Below, in pieces: positions 50,549 to 59,512 of a stretch of 64,000 nt of DNA. The stretch spans positions 124,001 through 188,000 of the forward strand of contig JACRCX010000025.1 of assembly GCA_016218815.1 (NCBI GenBank), written 5' to 3'. The notes under the pieces are model-generated. The model ran no database searches, had not been told where the DNA came from, and was given only the letters and a program-made list of their open reading frames with translations. The stretch comes from Deltaproteobacteria bacterium (GTDB lineage Bacteria; Myxococcota_A; Polyangia; DRWM01; JAAZOP01). Position 1 is the stretch's first letter. The number at the start of each line of letters is the position of its first letter. The translations under genes were made by a program, and so were the position numbers.

Positions 50549-52042
50549 ATGACTACCGCAGGGATCACCAGGCGCCTGGGCGCCCAGGCATTGCTCGTCC
50601 TCCTCCTCGGGGGACTCGGCACGGTCTCGTGCGCGGAACTCGCCCAGGCACTGGCTGGGGGCCGCACCACCGGGAGCGCACAGTCGCAGCCCGCGACGAC
50701 CACAGCCGTGGCGCAGCCGCCCACGCCGCCGGCGCCCCAGCCTGCCCCCGACGCGCGTTGGATCACCGTGGACGCGCTCGCCCAGAGCGGCGCCTCGATC
50801 CGGCTCGACGGGCGCTACTCCGTCCTCATGGGTACCGGGCTGTACTCCGTCTTCGTGGATCGGTGCGTCTTCGACCAGGCCGGCTACGGGGTGTGCGCCG
50901 CCGGCGGCGAACAGTCCCCCGAGATGTACTCCAGCGAAGGGAACTACCTGACCTTCCAACATGTCGTGGCCGCGACGTCGACGGACCTGCACGACTTCCT
51001 GGTGCTCCGACCGCAAGGAGGATCGCGGCCGGAGTCGCAGGTCGTCGCCCCCTGGCTGCGGCTCGTCTGGTCGGGTGCCGACGAGGTCGCGGTCCAGCCG
51101 CTCGGGGTGCACGGAGCGAGCGTTGCCGTGGAGTTCGATGAGAACGGCACCCTCGCGGCGAGGAGCCTCCCGGCCCTGGAATTCTACGACCCGTCGGCTC
51201 GCCGATGGAATCCCTGCTCCGGAACCGGTGCGTCGGAAGCGGTACTGCTGATCCGGCTGGATACCCCGGTGACGGCCTTGCTGGTCGAGGAGATGAAGGA
51301 GGCCGTCGGCCCCGAGGGCTACTACAATCTGGTCTTCCCGAACGCGCCCGAGGCGTGCGACTGGAGAACGGAGGGCGTCCGCCTGTACGACGACGACGTC
51401 ACCGAGGTGCTTGCGGCGGTGATCCCGGAGGATCCGTCGGCGGCGCTGGAGGCGGCAGGGCTCCTCTACGGAACCTGGTGGAACGTCGGGGTCCAGGCGC
51501 AGCAGCAGGACGCGGCAGCGTTGGCCGCTTGCGGCTGGACGGTCACGGACGAGCGGAAGCAGGCCGTCGCGACTCGGCTCTTCGAACTGGCCACCCGGGC
51601 GGGGTCCACCGCGACGTCCAGCCGGATCGCGCAGTGGGCACAGGTGGCGTGCGAGGCACCGGGTTCCGTGTGCGACCAGTTCGTGGCGCTCGGAGACGCA
51701 CGCCTGGCGGAAGAGGAAGAGCAGGCCCGCCAGCGCGCGGAGCAGCAGCAGGTCATCGACGACTTTTTCACCCGGGCGGATGCCCTGCAGTTGACCTGCG
51801 ACCAGTGCACGGAGAGCGCGGAATATGACCACCGCCAACTGCAGTTCGACTGCTACACCAACGAGTTGGAAGAGGCCTGCCGGCGCCTGAACCGCGCCGT
51901 CGAGAGCCGATGCTCGGACGAGTGTGCACCGACCCGGCGGTGCGACGAGTGCATCCGCCGGTTCCGCGAGCTGGTCGACGAGGTTGGGCGTTCCGAGGCG
52001 GAGCGGCAGGCGGTCGAGAGTTGCGAACGGGACTGCAGGTAG
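50549..52042 (+). CDS. large secreted lipoprotein, cysteine-rich C-terminus
   Basis: The product has 497 residues. Signal MTTAGITRRLGAQALLVLLLGGLGTVSC ends at Cys28 in a weak lipobox (VSC). A proline-rich spacer and a globular body with paired cysteines follow (VDRCVFDQAGYGVCAAGG...). A helical glutamine/glutamate-rich coiled stretch (AEEEEQARQRAEQQQ) precedes a cysteine cluster (LTCDQCTES, CYTNELEEACRR, CSDECAPTRRCDECIRR). The envelope location is supported; its role is unknown. Confidence 0.65.
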   Translation: MTTAGITRRLGAQALLVLLLGGLGTVSCAELAQALAGGRTTGSAQSQPATTTAVAQPPTPPAPQPAPDARWITVDALAQSGASIRLDGRYSVLMGTGLYSVFVDRCVFDQAGYGVCAAGGEQSPEMYSSEGNYLTFQHVVAATSTDLHDFLVLRPQGGSRPESQVVAPWLRLVWSGADEVAVQPLGVHGASVAVEFDENGTLAARSLPALEFYDPSARRWNPCSGTGASEAVLLIRLDTPVTALLVEEMKEAVGPEGYYNLVFPNAPEACDWRTEGVRLYDDDVTEVLAAVIPEDPSAALEAAGLLYGTWWNVGVQAQQQDAAALAACGWTVTDERKQAVATRLFELATRAGSTATSSRIAQWAQVACEAPGSVCDQFVALGDARLAEEEEQARQRAEQQQVIDDFFTRADALQLTCDQCTESAEYDHRQLQFDCYTNELEEACRRLNRAVESRCSDECAPTRRCDECIRRFRELVDEVGRSEAERQAVESCERDCR

Positions 52043-52052
52043 GCGCAAGCCC

Positions 52053-52262
52053 ATGGGCGTGCTGGTCTACAAGCTGCTCCAGATCGGCGGGCCCATCGCC
52101 ATCGGACTGATCATCCTGGTCATCTACCTCAGGTGGAGGGATGACGAGCGGCGGAAGCACCTCCCTCCTGCCCCGCCCTCCGAGAAGCTCTGCCGGTACT
52201 GTCGAACGCCAATTCCCTACGACGCCACCGTCTGCCGCTGGTGTCAGCGGGAGCAGCGCTAG
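52053..52262 (+). CDS. small membrane protein with zinc ribbon
   Basis: The product has 69 residues. One N-terminal transmembrane helix (LLQIGGPIAIGLIILVIYL) is followed by a basic stretch and a rubredoxin-like knuckle CRYCRTPIPYDATVCRWC. This TM plus double-CxxC arrangement is common in small bacterial proteins of unknown function. Starts 10 bases after the lipoprotein stop. Confidence 0.68.
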   Translation: MGVLVYKLLQIGGPIAIGLIILVIYLRWRDDERRKHLPPAPPSEKLCRYCRTPIPYDATVCRWCQREQR

Positions 52263-52320
52263 CCGGACGCCGGCAGACGATCGGGACCTGCGAGCGGCGG
52301 TTCCGATGGGAGCAACCAAC

Positions 52321-52695
52321 ATGGAGAATCCGACCGACGGTTGGAGAACCTGCCCGACCTGTGGGGAGCGGGTCCACGGGACCGGCGTCTGCAGGTGCGG
52401 CCGGATGCGGATGGGCCTCACGACGCTCTGCCCCAAGTGCGGGAAGGAGGTCGGACTTGAGCCCGGGAAGCCGTGCTACTGGTGCGGGACGGTTCTCCCG
52501 GACCCTGGGCCAACGGGCGTCGACACGCTGGTCGGCCTGGGCCTCGTCACGGGCATCATCGTGCCGTTCGTCGGCGCCATCGTCGCCCTCATCCTCTACG
52601 GCAAGCAGGAGAACACCCGCGGCAACTTCGTGGCGGGGATCTCGGTGATCGGGTTCCTCGCCTGGTACTTCATCTGGAAGAAGGCTACCTCGTAG
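52321..52695 (+). CDS. zinc-ribbon membrane protein
   Basis: The product has 124 residues; the ATG at 52321 has GGGAGC upstream. Three CxxC groups (CPTCGERVHGTGVCRCG, CPKCGKEVG, CYWCGTVLP) precede two transmembrane helices (GLVTGIIVPFVGAIVALILYG and FVAGISVIGFLAWYFIWKK). It is probably an inner-membrane protein with a cytoplasmic zinc head. Confidence 0.7.
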   Translation: MENPTDGWRTCPTCGERVHGTGVCRCGRMRMGLTTLCPKCGKEVGLEPGKPCYWCGTVLPDPGPTGVDTLVGLGLVTGIIVPFVGAIVALILYGKQENTRGNFVAGISVIGFLAWYFIWKKATS

Positions 52696-52827
52696 TCGGC
52701 CACCACTGCGCAGCGTCCGAGAGGCATCGCGATCGCGACCCACGTCGTGCGACCGCGGCGTCGTGACCGCCCCGCTGGCGACCGGCGTTGCCACCTCCCC
52801 TCCCGAGATTCGTTCCCCCGAGGAGTC

Positions 52828-53265
52828 ATGATGATCGCAACTCATTGCCCCCGTTGCGGCGAGGCCGTCTCGTTCGACCCGCCGCCCCCGGGCCTCCGCT
52901 GTTCCGCGGAGGTTTACGCCCTGATCGGCCCCTCGCTGGCCAAGCGCCGGCAGGAGCGCTTTTACGTCATCGCGCTCGACGCCCGGAATCGTCCGGTCCG
53001 TCGCCATCTCGTCGCGGTCGGCTCGCTCTCGTCCTGCATCGTCCATCCGCGCGAGGTCTTCGCGCCGCTCATCCGCGACCGGGCGGCCGCCGCGATTCTC
53101 CTGCATTCCCATCCGAGCGGCTGCGTCGACCCGAGCATTGAGGACAAGGACCTGACGGATCGCCTCGCCCGCGCCGGCCAGCTCCTCGGCATCCCCGTGC
53201 TCGACCATCTAATCGTGGGGAAGGACGGGTACCACTCGTTCCGCGACGCCGGGACCCTGTCGTGA
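52828..53265 (+). CDS. RadC-like JAB/MPN domain protein
   Basis: The product has 145 residues. An N-terminal zinc knuckle (CPRCGEAVSF) precedes a RadC/JAB1 domain with the metalloprotease motif LLHSHPSGCVDPSIEDKDLTDRL (HSHPSG...D) and the terminal VLDHLIVGKDGYHSF. RadC family proteins are common on mobile elements near anti-restriction or plasmid genes; their activity is uncertain. It lacks the N-terminal helix-hairpin-helix of full RadC. Confidence 0.87.
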   Translation: MMIATHCPRCGEAVSFDPPPPGLRCSAEVYALIGPSLAKRRQERFYVIALDARNRPVRRHLVAVGSLSSCIVHPREVFAPLIRDRAAAAILLHSHPSGCVDPSIEDKDLTDRLARAGQLLGIPVLDHLIVGKDGYHSFRDAGTLS

Positions 53266-53696
53266 GAGACCGCGACGGCTGCCGCCTTCTTCCCTTGCCC
53301 GACCTCGATGACGACGAGGCGTATCCACGAGTCGCTGACGACGTTCGCGGCGCCCGCGCCCGGGTCTGCTCGCAGAGGGCTCCGCCCGCCGAGGAGGTGA
53401 CCGCCGTCGCCGCAGCTGGTCACCGTCAACCGGCCGACGAGGCTGCGTGCCATCCCGACCTCGAGCACAGCATCCGGGAGATCCTGCGCCGGCATCGCGG
53501 GCGCCTGGGCGACGGCCGGGCGATCCTCGCGCTGTTCGAGAGGGAGAGGCCCAGGATGACCGAGGCGGAGATCGAGGCGTTCTTCGACGACCTGCTCCGG
53601 TCGTGCGGCACCGTCACCTCCGAGGCGGCCCAGGACCTGTGCCGGACTTTTCGTTCGTCGGTTCAAGCTCGGCGGGGGCGCGTTCCCCGCGCGTGA
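53262..53696 (+). CDS. hypothetical protein
   Basis: The product has 144 residues from a GTG coupled to the RadC-like stop (GTGA). The N-terminus is polar; the second half (LEHSIREILRRHRGRLGDGR, LFERERPRMTEAEIEAFFDDLLRSCGTV) is helical. Function unknown. Confidence 0.55.
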   Translation: MRDRDGCRLLPLPDLDDDEAYPRVADDVRGARARVCSQRAPPAEEVTAVAAAGHRQPADEAACHPDLEHSIREILRRHRGRLGDGRAILALFERERPRMTEAEIEAFFDDLLRSCGTVTSEAAQDLCRTFRSSVQARRGRVPRA

Positions 53697-53706
53697 GGAG
53701 ATCCAC

Positions 53707-53934
53707 ATGATCGCGATTCTCGAATTCGTCGTCGGCATCGGGGTGGCACTGCTGTTCCTGGCCATCGAAGACCTCGACCGGCAGGCCACCGCGTTCTGTG
53801 CGCAGCGGGCGCAACGGCATGTCGATAACATGCGCGCCGAGGCCGACGCCCGGGTCTGGGAGACGTACGCCGGGTGGGAGTCCGCGATGAGCCCGCAGAC
53901 GCGAGCGGCGTACCGGCAGCGGCTTGGGCTTTGA
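53707..53934 (+). CDS. small membrane-anchored protein
   Basis: The product has 75 residues (GAGGAGATCC upstream). An N-terminal hydrophobic helix (IAILEFVVGIGVALLFLAI) is followed by a charged helix (DLDRQATAFCAQRAQRHVDN...MRAEADARVWETYAG). It is likely inserted as a single-pass protein. No family was recognised. Confidence 0.6.
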   Translation: MIAILEFVVGIGVALLFLAIEDLDRQATAFCAQRAQRHVDNMRAEADARVWETYAGWESAMSPQTRAAYRQRLGL

Positions 53935-53940
53935 GCCGCG

Positions 53941-54273
53941 GTGCCACCGATGCCACCCCCGAGACTGCCCCCGTCCACCAGCTTCCCCGGCTATTCGCCG
54001 TTCGCCTTGGCGGTCGCCTCCGCGCTGCCCGACGTGCTCACGATCATCGCCGACGGGATGCGGACCCGCGCGAACATCCGAACCGCCGTCCAGGCGATCA
54101 CGGCCGGGCACTACCTGCGCTTCGAATCTGCCGACTTCATCGAAGAGACCTTGCACCGGTACGGGCCGATCATGAGCTCGGCGATGATCGACGCTTACTT
54201 GCTGCAACTCCTGCGGCTGATGGACCCGACGTTCTACATCGTCCCGTGGTCGCAACTGCTGCCGCGACGGTAG
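53941..54273 (+). CDS. hypothetical protein
   Basis: The product has 110 residues from a GTG. A proline-rich start precedes SPFALAVASALPDVLTIIADGM, FESADFIEETLHRYGPIMSS and LLQLLRLMDPTFYIVPWSQLL. It is a small globular protein with no match. It follows the small membrane protein after 7 bases. Confidence 0.55.
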   Translation: MPPMPPPRLPPSTSFPGYSPFALAVASALPDVLTIIADGMRTRANIRTAVQAITAGHYLRFESADFIEETLHRYGPIMSSAMIDAYLLQLLRLMDPTFYIVPWSQLLPRR

Positions 54274-54312
54274 CGACTTCCAGATCTCCGCCCGTCGTGG
54301 GAGGATGACCCC

Positions 54313-55605
54313 GTGATCGATCGCTCGCGCCTCGCGTCTGCCGCCGGTCGACGACGGAAACCTCGTTCCAATACCTTGCGGCAGGGCGTGAGCTCCGGAA
54401 AGCCAGCACGGGCCCGACCGGGTCGCGACGACGCCGGGACCGCCCGCCGCCCGCCCACACGCCGACCGCCGGAAGGACAACGCGGGAAGGCCCGACGGCA
54501 GCCGGCAGGGTCCTGCCGCCTCCCGCGACTGCCGCAGGCAACGCTCGGCGACGGCACGAAGCAGCAGTGCCGCTTCCCGTGCTTCGGACAGCGGTCGTGC
54601 CCGAGCCCCATCCTTGCCGCCGCGGCGCGGCTGCCGCTCGGGCTGCGGGTGCATCCGGAAGCTGCCCATCGCCTGTTGGGGCCCAAGGTCATCGGGTACC
54701 TGCTCCGTGAGATCGGTGCCGACCGCCGGGAACGGAAGCGGCTGCGCGACGGAGCCGTCCAACTCTACGCGTGCCTGCGCATCTGCTCGAACGTCATCAG
54801 GTGGATCTTCGCCACGGCAGCGCTCTGGCCTCTGGTGGCAGGCAGCCCCGGGGGGATCGCTGGAATGCTGCGGGGCCTCGGGATGACGCGCAAGGCAGGT
54901 CGTTGGCAGGCGATGATGACGACGGAGAGGAAAGCCGGCTGGCCACCGACGCGGCGGCCGGTCTTCTTCGGCTCACGGCTGATGGATGCCCTTCTCTGGG
55001 CGTGCGGACCGGTGGCGTTAGATGCACTCGTCAGGCTGGCGGCTGACTTCCACCGGACGATCGCAACCCTGGTTCCCGCGTACGCGGAGCAGTTGGTTCG
55101 TCACCGGAGCCCGGAGTGGCTCTTCATCCCGGGCGTGCGCGAGACGCTGACCAAGACCCTGCGCGCACGCCGTTGCAGGGCCTTGGTGCAGGACGTAAAC
55201 TTCAAGAGCCTTCCGTCCCAGCACCGCCGGGTTGTGCCGGGGCAAAAGCCAGGGTTGTTTCGAGTCGAACCCGCTCCCGTCATCGCCAACCGCGGGCGTG
55301 GCCACCCGACCGACCTCAACGAGGACTTCGCGATCCTCGACTATCTCCACGGCGTCGGACCGGACGCCGCCCTGGCGCCGGAGGGCCAGCACCCGGAGTG
55401 GCTCGCCGACCTCGCCGTCAGGCTCAACGAAGAACGCACCGCGCACGACAGTCCGAGGCCCGCCACCGGAATGAAGCGCGACTCCGTCAAGAAGGCGACC
55501 CAGCGGGTGCGCAAGAAGGCGGCCTGGGTTCCGGTGCCGCGCCAACTCGTCGGCACACGACTTCTCGGACTGCTCGACGAACTGGATATCTACGATCTGA
55601 AGTAG
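54313..55605 (+). CDS. hypothetical protein, 430 residues
   Basis: A GTG start has GAGGATGACCCC upstream, but the first ~90 residues are low-complexity, so an internal start is possible. The body looks coding: HPEAAHRLLGPKVIGYLLREIGADRRERKRLRDG, then ACLRICSNVIRWIF, ALWACGPVALDALVRLAADFHR, HRSPEWLFIPGVRETLTKTLR, DFAILDYLHGVGPDAAL and VRKKAAWVPVPRQLV. Replication-initiator-like helical content is possible, but no motif proves it. Confidence 0.5.
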   Translation: MIDRSRLASAAGRRRKPRSNTLRQGVSSGKPARARPGRDDAGTARRPPTRRPPEGQRGKARRQPAGSCRLPRLPQATLGDGTKQQCRFPCFGQRSCPSPILAAAARLPLGLRVHPEAAHRLLGPKVIGYLLREIGADRRERKRLRDGAVQLYACLRICSNVIRWIFATAALWPLVAGSPGGIAGMLRGLGMTRKAGRWQAMMTTERKAGWPPTRRPVFFGSRLMDALLWACGPVALDALVRLAADFHRTIATLVPAYAEQLVRHRSPEWLFIPGVRETLTKTLRARRCRALVQDVNFKSLPSQHRRVVPGQKPGLFRVEPAPVIANRGRGHPTDLNEDFAILDYLHGVGPDAALAPEGQHPEWLADLAVRLNEERTAHDSPRPATGMKRDSVKKATQRVRKKAAWVPVPRQLVGTRLLGLLDELDIYDLK

Positions 55606-55747
55606 GTCCGGGGACCCGGTCGGCCGTCTCAAGGCCGCCGGATACTGTCCCCCGGGAACTCGTCGACTGATCTCCGCTCGCCATGGTTCAACCGAGCATG
55701 GAACCCCGGCTCGCGAGTTACTGCGTGGCGGGGCCTGGAGGTGGTCG

Positions 55748-56917
55748 ATGCGGAATCGCGGATCCAACGAAGACGAAAGCCCGTTCTTGCCGCCGCCCAT
55801 GATCGACGGGGACGAGGTACCGCTGTTCGCGACGGCGTCGTCACCTCCCCGTCGAGACCGGTCGACCGGGAGCGACCCGGACGTCTTCGATCTGCCACCA
55901 CCCCTTGGCGACGACGGCCATGCGACGGACGAGGCCGACACCACTGATCCCGCCAACTCCGCGCCGGCTGGCGAGGGTGACAGGACCGGGCTGGATGCGA
56001 CGGCTCTCGACGCGCAGGCCGGTCCGTCCGCAACTCCTAGCCGCGTCATGGTGGCCATCGACAGGAAGGTCGCACTGCGTTCGCCGAAGGATCTCAGAGA
56101 GCACCCACTGTCAACCCTTATCCCGGACATGACGTCGGAGGAATACGAGAACCTCCGCGACGATGTGCGTGCGCATGGCATCCTCGATGCGATCCAGATC
56201 CTCGCGGACGGGACCATTATCGACGGTCGCCATCGATACCGGGTCGCCCTGGAACTCGGCCAATCGTCCGTGCCCTGCGTGGTCGTCCACCTCAAGCCCG
56301 GGGAGGATCCGGTGGACCGCATGATCCGGTCGGCCGTACTCCGTCGACATCTCTCGGTCGCGCAGCGCGCTATGATCGCGCTCGGCCTCAAGGAGTATCA
56401 CGAGGCGAAGGTAGCCGCCGAAGCTCGCAGGACGTCCGGGAGAGCCAGCTCCAGCCGGGCGCCTTCCGAGGAGAAGGGGGACCTTCGGGCAAATGCGCCC
56501 GAAGGTCAGGTCGCGAGGCCCCGCGAGGTCGCGGCCAGGGCCGTCGACGTCTCGCCCAGAACGATCCAGGACGCCGCGCGGGTCGCGGCCGAGGCTCCCG
56601 ACCTCATCCCGGCAATGAAGGCGGGGAAGACCACGGTCCACGCCGCCCTACAAGAAGCCAAGCAGCGCAAGGCGGCAAGCGGTGCGTCCCGTTCCGCAAC
56701 CAGGCCGAAGCCGCCGAGCGCGACGAAGCTCCTCGCCACCCTGGACGGAAGCCTGTCGGCGTTCATCAACGCTCTCGACGCCGCCACCGCTAGGCGCGTG
56801 GACGTGGTGGCCGAAACCAAGAAGAGCGAACGGAAGCGGCTGGCCCAGCGGCTGGAGGACGCCGTCCCGAGGCAGCGCGCGCTGGCCAAGGCGCTGGCGG
56901 CCGACGGAGGTCGGTGA
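55748..56917 (+). CDS. ParB-like nuclease/partition domain protein
   Basis: The product has 389 residues (GGAGGTGG upstream). A disordered acidic N-terminus of about 110 residues precedes a ParB N-domain: KDLREHPLSTLIPDMTSEEYENLRDDVRAHGILDAIQILADGTIIDGRHRYRVALELG. A helix-turn-helix-like middle (VARPREVAARAVDVSPRTIQDAARVAAEAPDLIPAMKAGK) and a C-terminal coiled coil follow. No ParA is nearby, so a plasmid-type primer/regulator or orphan ParB role is likely. Confidence 0.85.
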   Translation: MRNRGSNEDESPFLPPPMIDGDEVPLFATASSPPRRDRSTGSDPDVFDLPPPLGDDGHATDEADTTDPANSAPAGEGDRTGLDATALDAQAGPSATPSRVMVAIDRKVALRSPKDLREHPLSTLIPDMTSEEYENLRDDVRAHGILDAIQILADGTIIDGRHRYRVALELGQSSVPCVVVHLKPGEDPVDRMIRSAVLRRHLSVAQRAMIALGLKEYHEAKVAAEARRTSGRASSSRAPSEEKGDLRANAPEGQVARPREVAARAVDVSPRTIQDAARVAAEAPDLIPAMKAGKTTVHAALQEAKQRKAASGASRSATRPKPPSATKLLATLDGSLSAFINALDAATARRVDVVAETKKSERKRLAQRLEDAVPRQRALAKALAADGGR

Positions 56918-57504
56918 TGGCCATCGACCGCAAGCCGACCAGGACCGAGGTTCGCGAACGCGACCCGTCGACGGACGAGCCGCTGCCTGCAGCGTTCAAC
57001 GTGGACCGGCCTTCCGCGCCGCTGGCCGTCAGACCCGCGCGCTACGGTCGCCCGGATTCCTCGACGGCTCCCGGGTACCCGCAGGCATCTGCGTCGCTCG
57101 CTCGTCGCAGCCCGCGGCCGGCCTCGGCCGGATGTGAGACGACGCCGAACGGATCCACCCAGGACGACGCCTGCTGCTGCGATGGCGGGGAAGGCGAGGA
57201 GGAGACGTTCGGCGACAGCCCCGGCGGTCACGTCCCCCGCACTCCCGGTTGGAACGATGGCCGCCGCGGGTGGGACCCCGCCTGCGTGGAGCGAGCCCGG
57301 GAGAGGCTCGGCCTCCGAGGACTCCCGGACGTCGTGACCAGGCGTCTCGGGCGAGTACTCGGGTCTGGCCGCGCTGGTCTGCCGGGTCCGCAGGCCGAAG
57401 GTGCCGAACGCCAGTTGGCCGGCCGCTCCGAGTGCCGCGGGGCGACCGCGCAGCCAGCACTGGCGCTTCCGCCTCGAACGGGCAAGGAGTCGGACAATGC
57501 CTGA
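56914..57504 (+). CDS. hypothetical protein (weak)
   Basis: A GTG overlapping the ParB-like stop (GTGATGG) opens 196 residues, MMAIDRKPTRTEVRERDPST through a polar, low-complexity region to DPACVERARERLGLRGLPDV. Its TGA overlaps the start of the following ATPase gene. Coupling on both ends argues for it, but peptide quality is modest. Confidence 0.4.
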   Translation: MMAIDRKPTRTEVRERDPSTDEPLPAAFNVDRPSAPLAVRPARYGRPDSSTAPGYPQASASLARRSPRPASAGCETTPNGSTQDDACCCDGGEGEEETFGDSPGGHVPRTPGWNDGRRGWDPACVERARERLGLRGLPDVVTRRLGRVLGSGRAGLPGPQAEGAERQLAGRSECRGATAQPALALPPRTGKESDNA

Positions 57505-59134
57505 CGACGTGCCGCCGCCCGACGAGACGCCGCCGCCGCCCGAACCGCCGCCCGGCGTCCCTCTGCCCGAGGACAGCGATGCTGCCACGCTGCTCGTGAA
57601 CGCCATCCTGCTGGCCGGCGGGAGCACCTTCTACGACCTGCAGGAGCGGTGCCTGGTCGCGGTGCCCACGCCCGCCGGCATCGAGACCCTGCCGCTCCGC
57701 AGCCAGCGCCTCCGTCACCATCTGGTAGCCCTCGGGCACGACTTGTACGAGCGCGCTCCGCGTCCGTCGGATGTCCGGCGAGTCCTGGAGCTCCTCGGCG
57801 CAATCGCCGTCCGCAGCCTCACTGTCGAACTGCACAACCGCTTCGCATTCGTCAACGACGCGGTCTGGATCGACCTCGCCGACGGCAGCGGTCGGGCCAT
57901 CAGCATCGACGACAGCGGTTGGCGTCTGGTCGAGCAGCCGCCCGTCTCGTTCCGCCATCACGGACATCAGCGCCCCCTGCCGTTGCCGGCGGCCGACGGC
58001 AGCTTGTCGCTGCTCACAGACCTGCTCAACCTGCGGAGCGATGACGACCGCCTTCTGGTCGTGGCGTGGCTGACCTGGGCGACGTTCGCCGGCGTCGTGC
58101 ACCCGATCTTGCTTCTCGTGGGGCCTCCGGGCAGCACGAAGACCACGGCCGCCATGCTCCTTCGGCGGGCGGTTGACCCGTCGATCCTGGATGCGATCGA
58201 GGCGCCGCGGCAGCGAGCCGAGCTCGCGCAGGTGCTGGACCAGAACGCCATCGTGCCGCTGGACAACATCTCGCGCCTGGATCAGCGGGAGACCGATCTG
58301 CTCTGCAAGGCGGTGAGCGGCGGCGTCTTCCCCAAACGCAAGTTGACGACGGACGACGACAGCGTCTTCCTGCGGCTCAAGCGCGCCGTCATCATGACGG
58401 CGATTCCCATCCCGACCAAGGCACCCGACTTCCTCGACCGATGCCTGCGGATCGAGGTTCGGCCACCGAGGAGCAGGCGCCTGGAACGGGAGATCTGGGC
58501 GACCTTCGAACGCTCGGCCCCGGCGATCCTGGGGGCCGTCCTGGATCTGGTATCGGCCGCGATGCGCGAGTTGCCGCACGTCGCGATCCCCGACGAGTTC
58601 AGGCTGGTGGACTTCGCCCAGTGGGGCGAAGCCGTCGCCATCGCGATGGGGCATGAGCCGGGGCGTTTCGTGGACGCGTACCGGCGGAACATGGCGGCCG
58701 TCGCCGACGAGGCCGTCCTGGCCGACCCGGTCGCCAACGCCATCCGGAAGCTGGCCGACAGGGGCGACTGGCACGGGACGTGTCTGCAACTGCTGGGCGT
58801 GCTGGCGGTCCATGCCGACCCGCACGACCGACGCGAGTGGCCGCCCTCCGAAACCGCGCTTGGGATGCGTCTGTCCGTGCTGGGCCCAGCTCTCGCCCGC
58901 TCCGGCATCGAGGTTCACCGGTTCCGAGGTCCGCCGCCGCTTCGGCCGCGGATCGTGAGGATCCGTCGGATTCCGGCGGGCGCTCGCAACACCGACGAAG
59001 CAGGTGTCCAGGGTGTCCAGGGTGTCCACCGCCGCGGAAACGGCGGCAACGGCGGTGGCGGTACGGGCGGGCGGAAGGGACTGGTGTCCGAGCCGCGCCT
59101 ACTGCCGCCGCATGGACCGCAGAGGGAGGCGTAG
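57497..59134 (+). CDS. primase/helicase-type P-loop ATPase
   Basis: The product has 545 residues from ATG 57497. After an N-terminal domain (LLVNAILLAGGSTFYDLQ, VWIDLADGSGRAISI) comes a P-loop ATPase: LLVGPPGSTKTTAAMLLRRAVD (Walker A GPPGSTKTT), IVPLDNISRLDQRETDLLCKAVSGGVFPKRKL (Walker-B-like strand and arginine) and AVIMTAIPIPTKAPDFLDRCLRIEV. The layout fits plasmid/phage D5- or P4-type helicases rather than ABC ATPases. It probably unwinds DNA for replication of the element. It lies upstream of excisionase and integrase genes. Confidence 0.72.
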   Translation: MPDDVPPPDETPPPPEPPPGVPLPEDSDAATLLVNAILLAGGSTFYDLQERCLVAVPTPAGIETLPLRSQRLRHHLVALGHDLYERAPRPSDVRRVLELLGAIAVRSLTVELHNRFAFVNDAVWIDLADGSGRAISIDDSGWRLVEQPPVSFRHHGHQRPLPLPAADGSLSLLTDLLNLRSDDDRLLVVAWLTWATFAGVVHPILLLVGPPGSTKTTAAMLLRRAVDPSILDAIEAPRQRAELAQVLDQNAIVPLDNISRLDQRETDLLCKAVSGGVFPKRKLTTDDDSVFLRLKRAVIMTAIPIPTKAPDFLDRCLRIEVRPPRSRRLEREIWATFERSAPAILGAVLDLVSAAMRELPHVAIPDEFRLVDFAQWGEAVAIAMGHEPGRFVDAYRRNMAAVADEAVLADPVANAIRKLADRGDWHGTCLQLLGVLAVHADPHDRREWPPSETALGMRLSVLGPALARSGIEVHRFRGPPPLRPRIVRIRRIPAGARNTDEAGVQGVQGVHRRGNGGNGGGGTGGRKGLVSEPRLLPPHGPQREA

Positions 59135-59137
59135 TCG

Positions 59138-59512
59138 TTGGTTCCGCCCGACCACTGGCTCGGCGTGAAGGAAGTGGCGCAGCGCTTCGGCGTCAGCCGC
59201 CAGACCGCGCACCGCTGGATTGTCGCCTTCATGCCGCACCTGCGGCTTGGTCGGGTCGTCCGGGTTTCGGAACAGGCCGTCGAGGATTTCGCCCGACGGT
59301 TCACGGAGAACCCATCATGGCTCAGCTCCAACGGAAGCCAGGCCGCCGGGTCTGGCACGCCATCCTGCGGCTGCCGAACGGGCAACGCATCTGGCGCAGC
59401 ACGCGCTGCACCGACCGGAGGGCGGCGGACATCCGTGCCCGTCAGTTCGAGCGAGAACTGGCCGAGGCCGGTGATGCCCCGCACGAAGCCCGCCCGCTCG
59501 GGGACACCCTGA
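59138..59512 (+). CDS. excisionase-like HTH protein
   Basis: A TTG start at 59138 with GAGGGAGG upstream opens 124 residues. Residues 6-50 are a MerR/excisionase HTH: WLGVKEVAQRFGVSRQTAHRWIVAFMPHLRLGR, then VVRVSEQAVEDFARRF. The frame remains open for a further 196 bases inside the integrase gene, where the peptide is Ser/Gly/Pro-rich and not protein-like. It likely directs integrase toward excision. Confidence 0.75.
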   Translation: MVPPDHWLGVKEVAQRFGVSRQTAHRWIVAFMPHLRLGRVVRVSEQAVEDFARRFTENPSWLSSNGSQAAGSGTPSCGCRTGNASGAARAAPTGGRRTSVPVSSSENWPRPVMPRTKPARSGTP

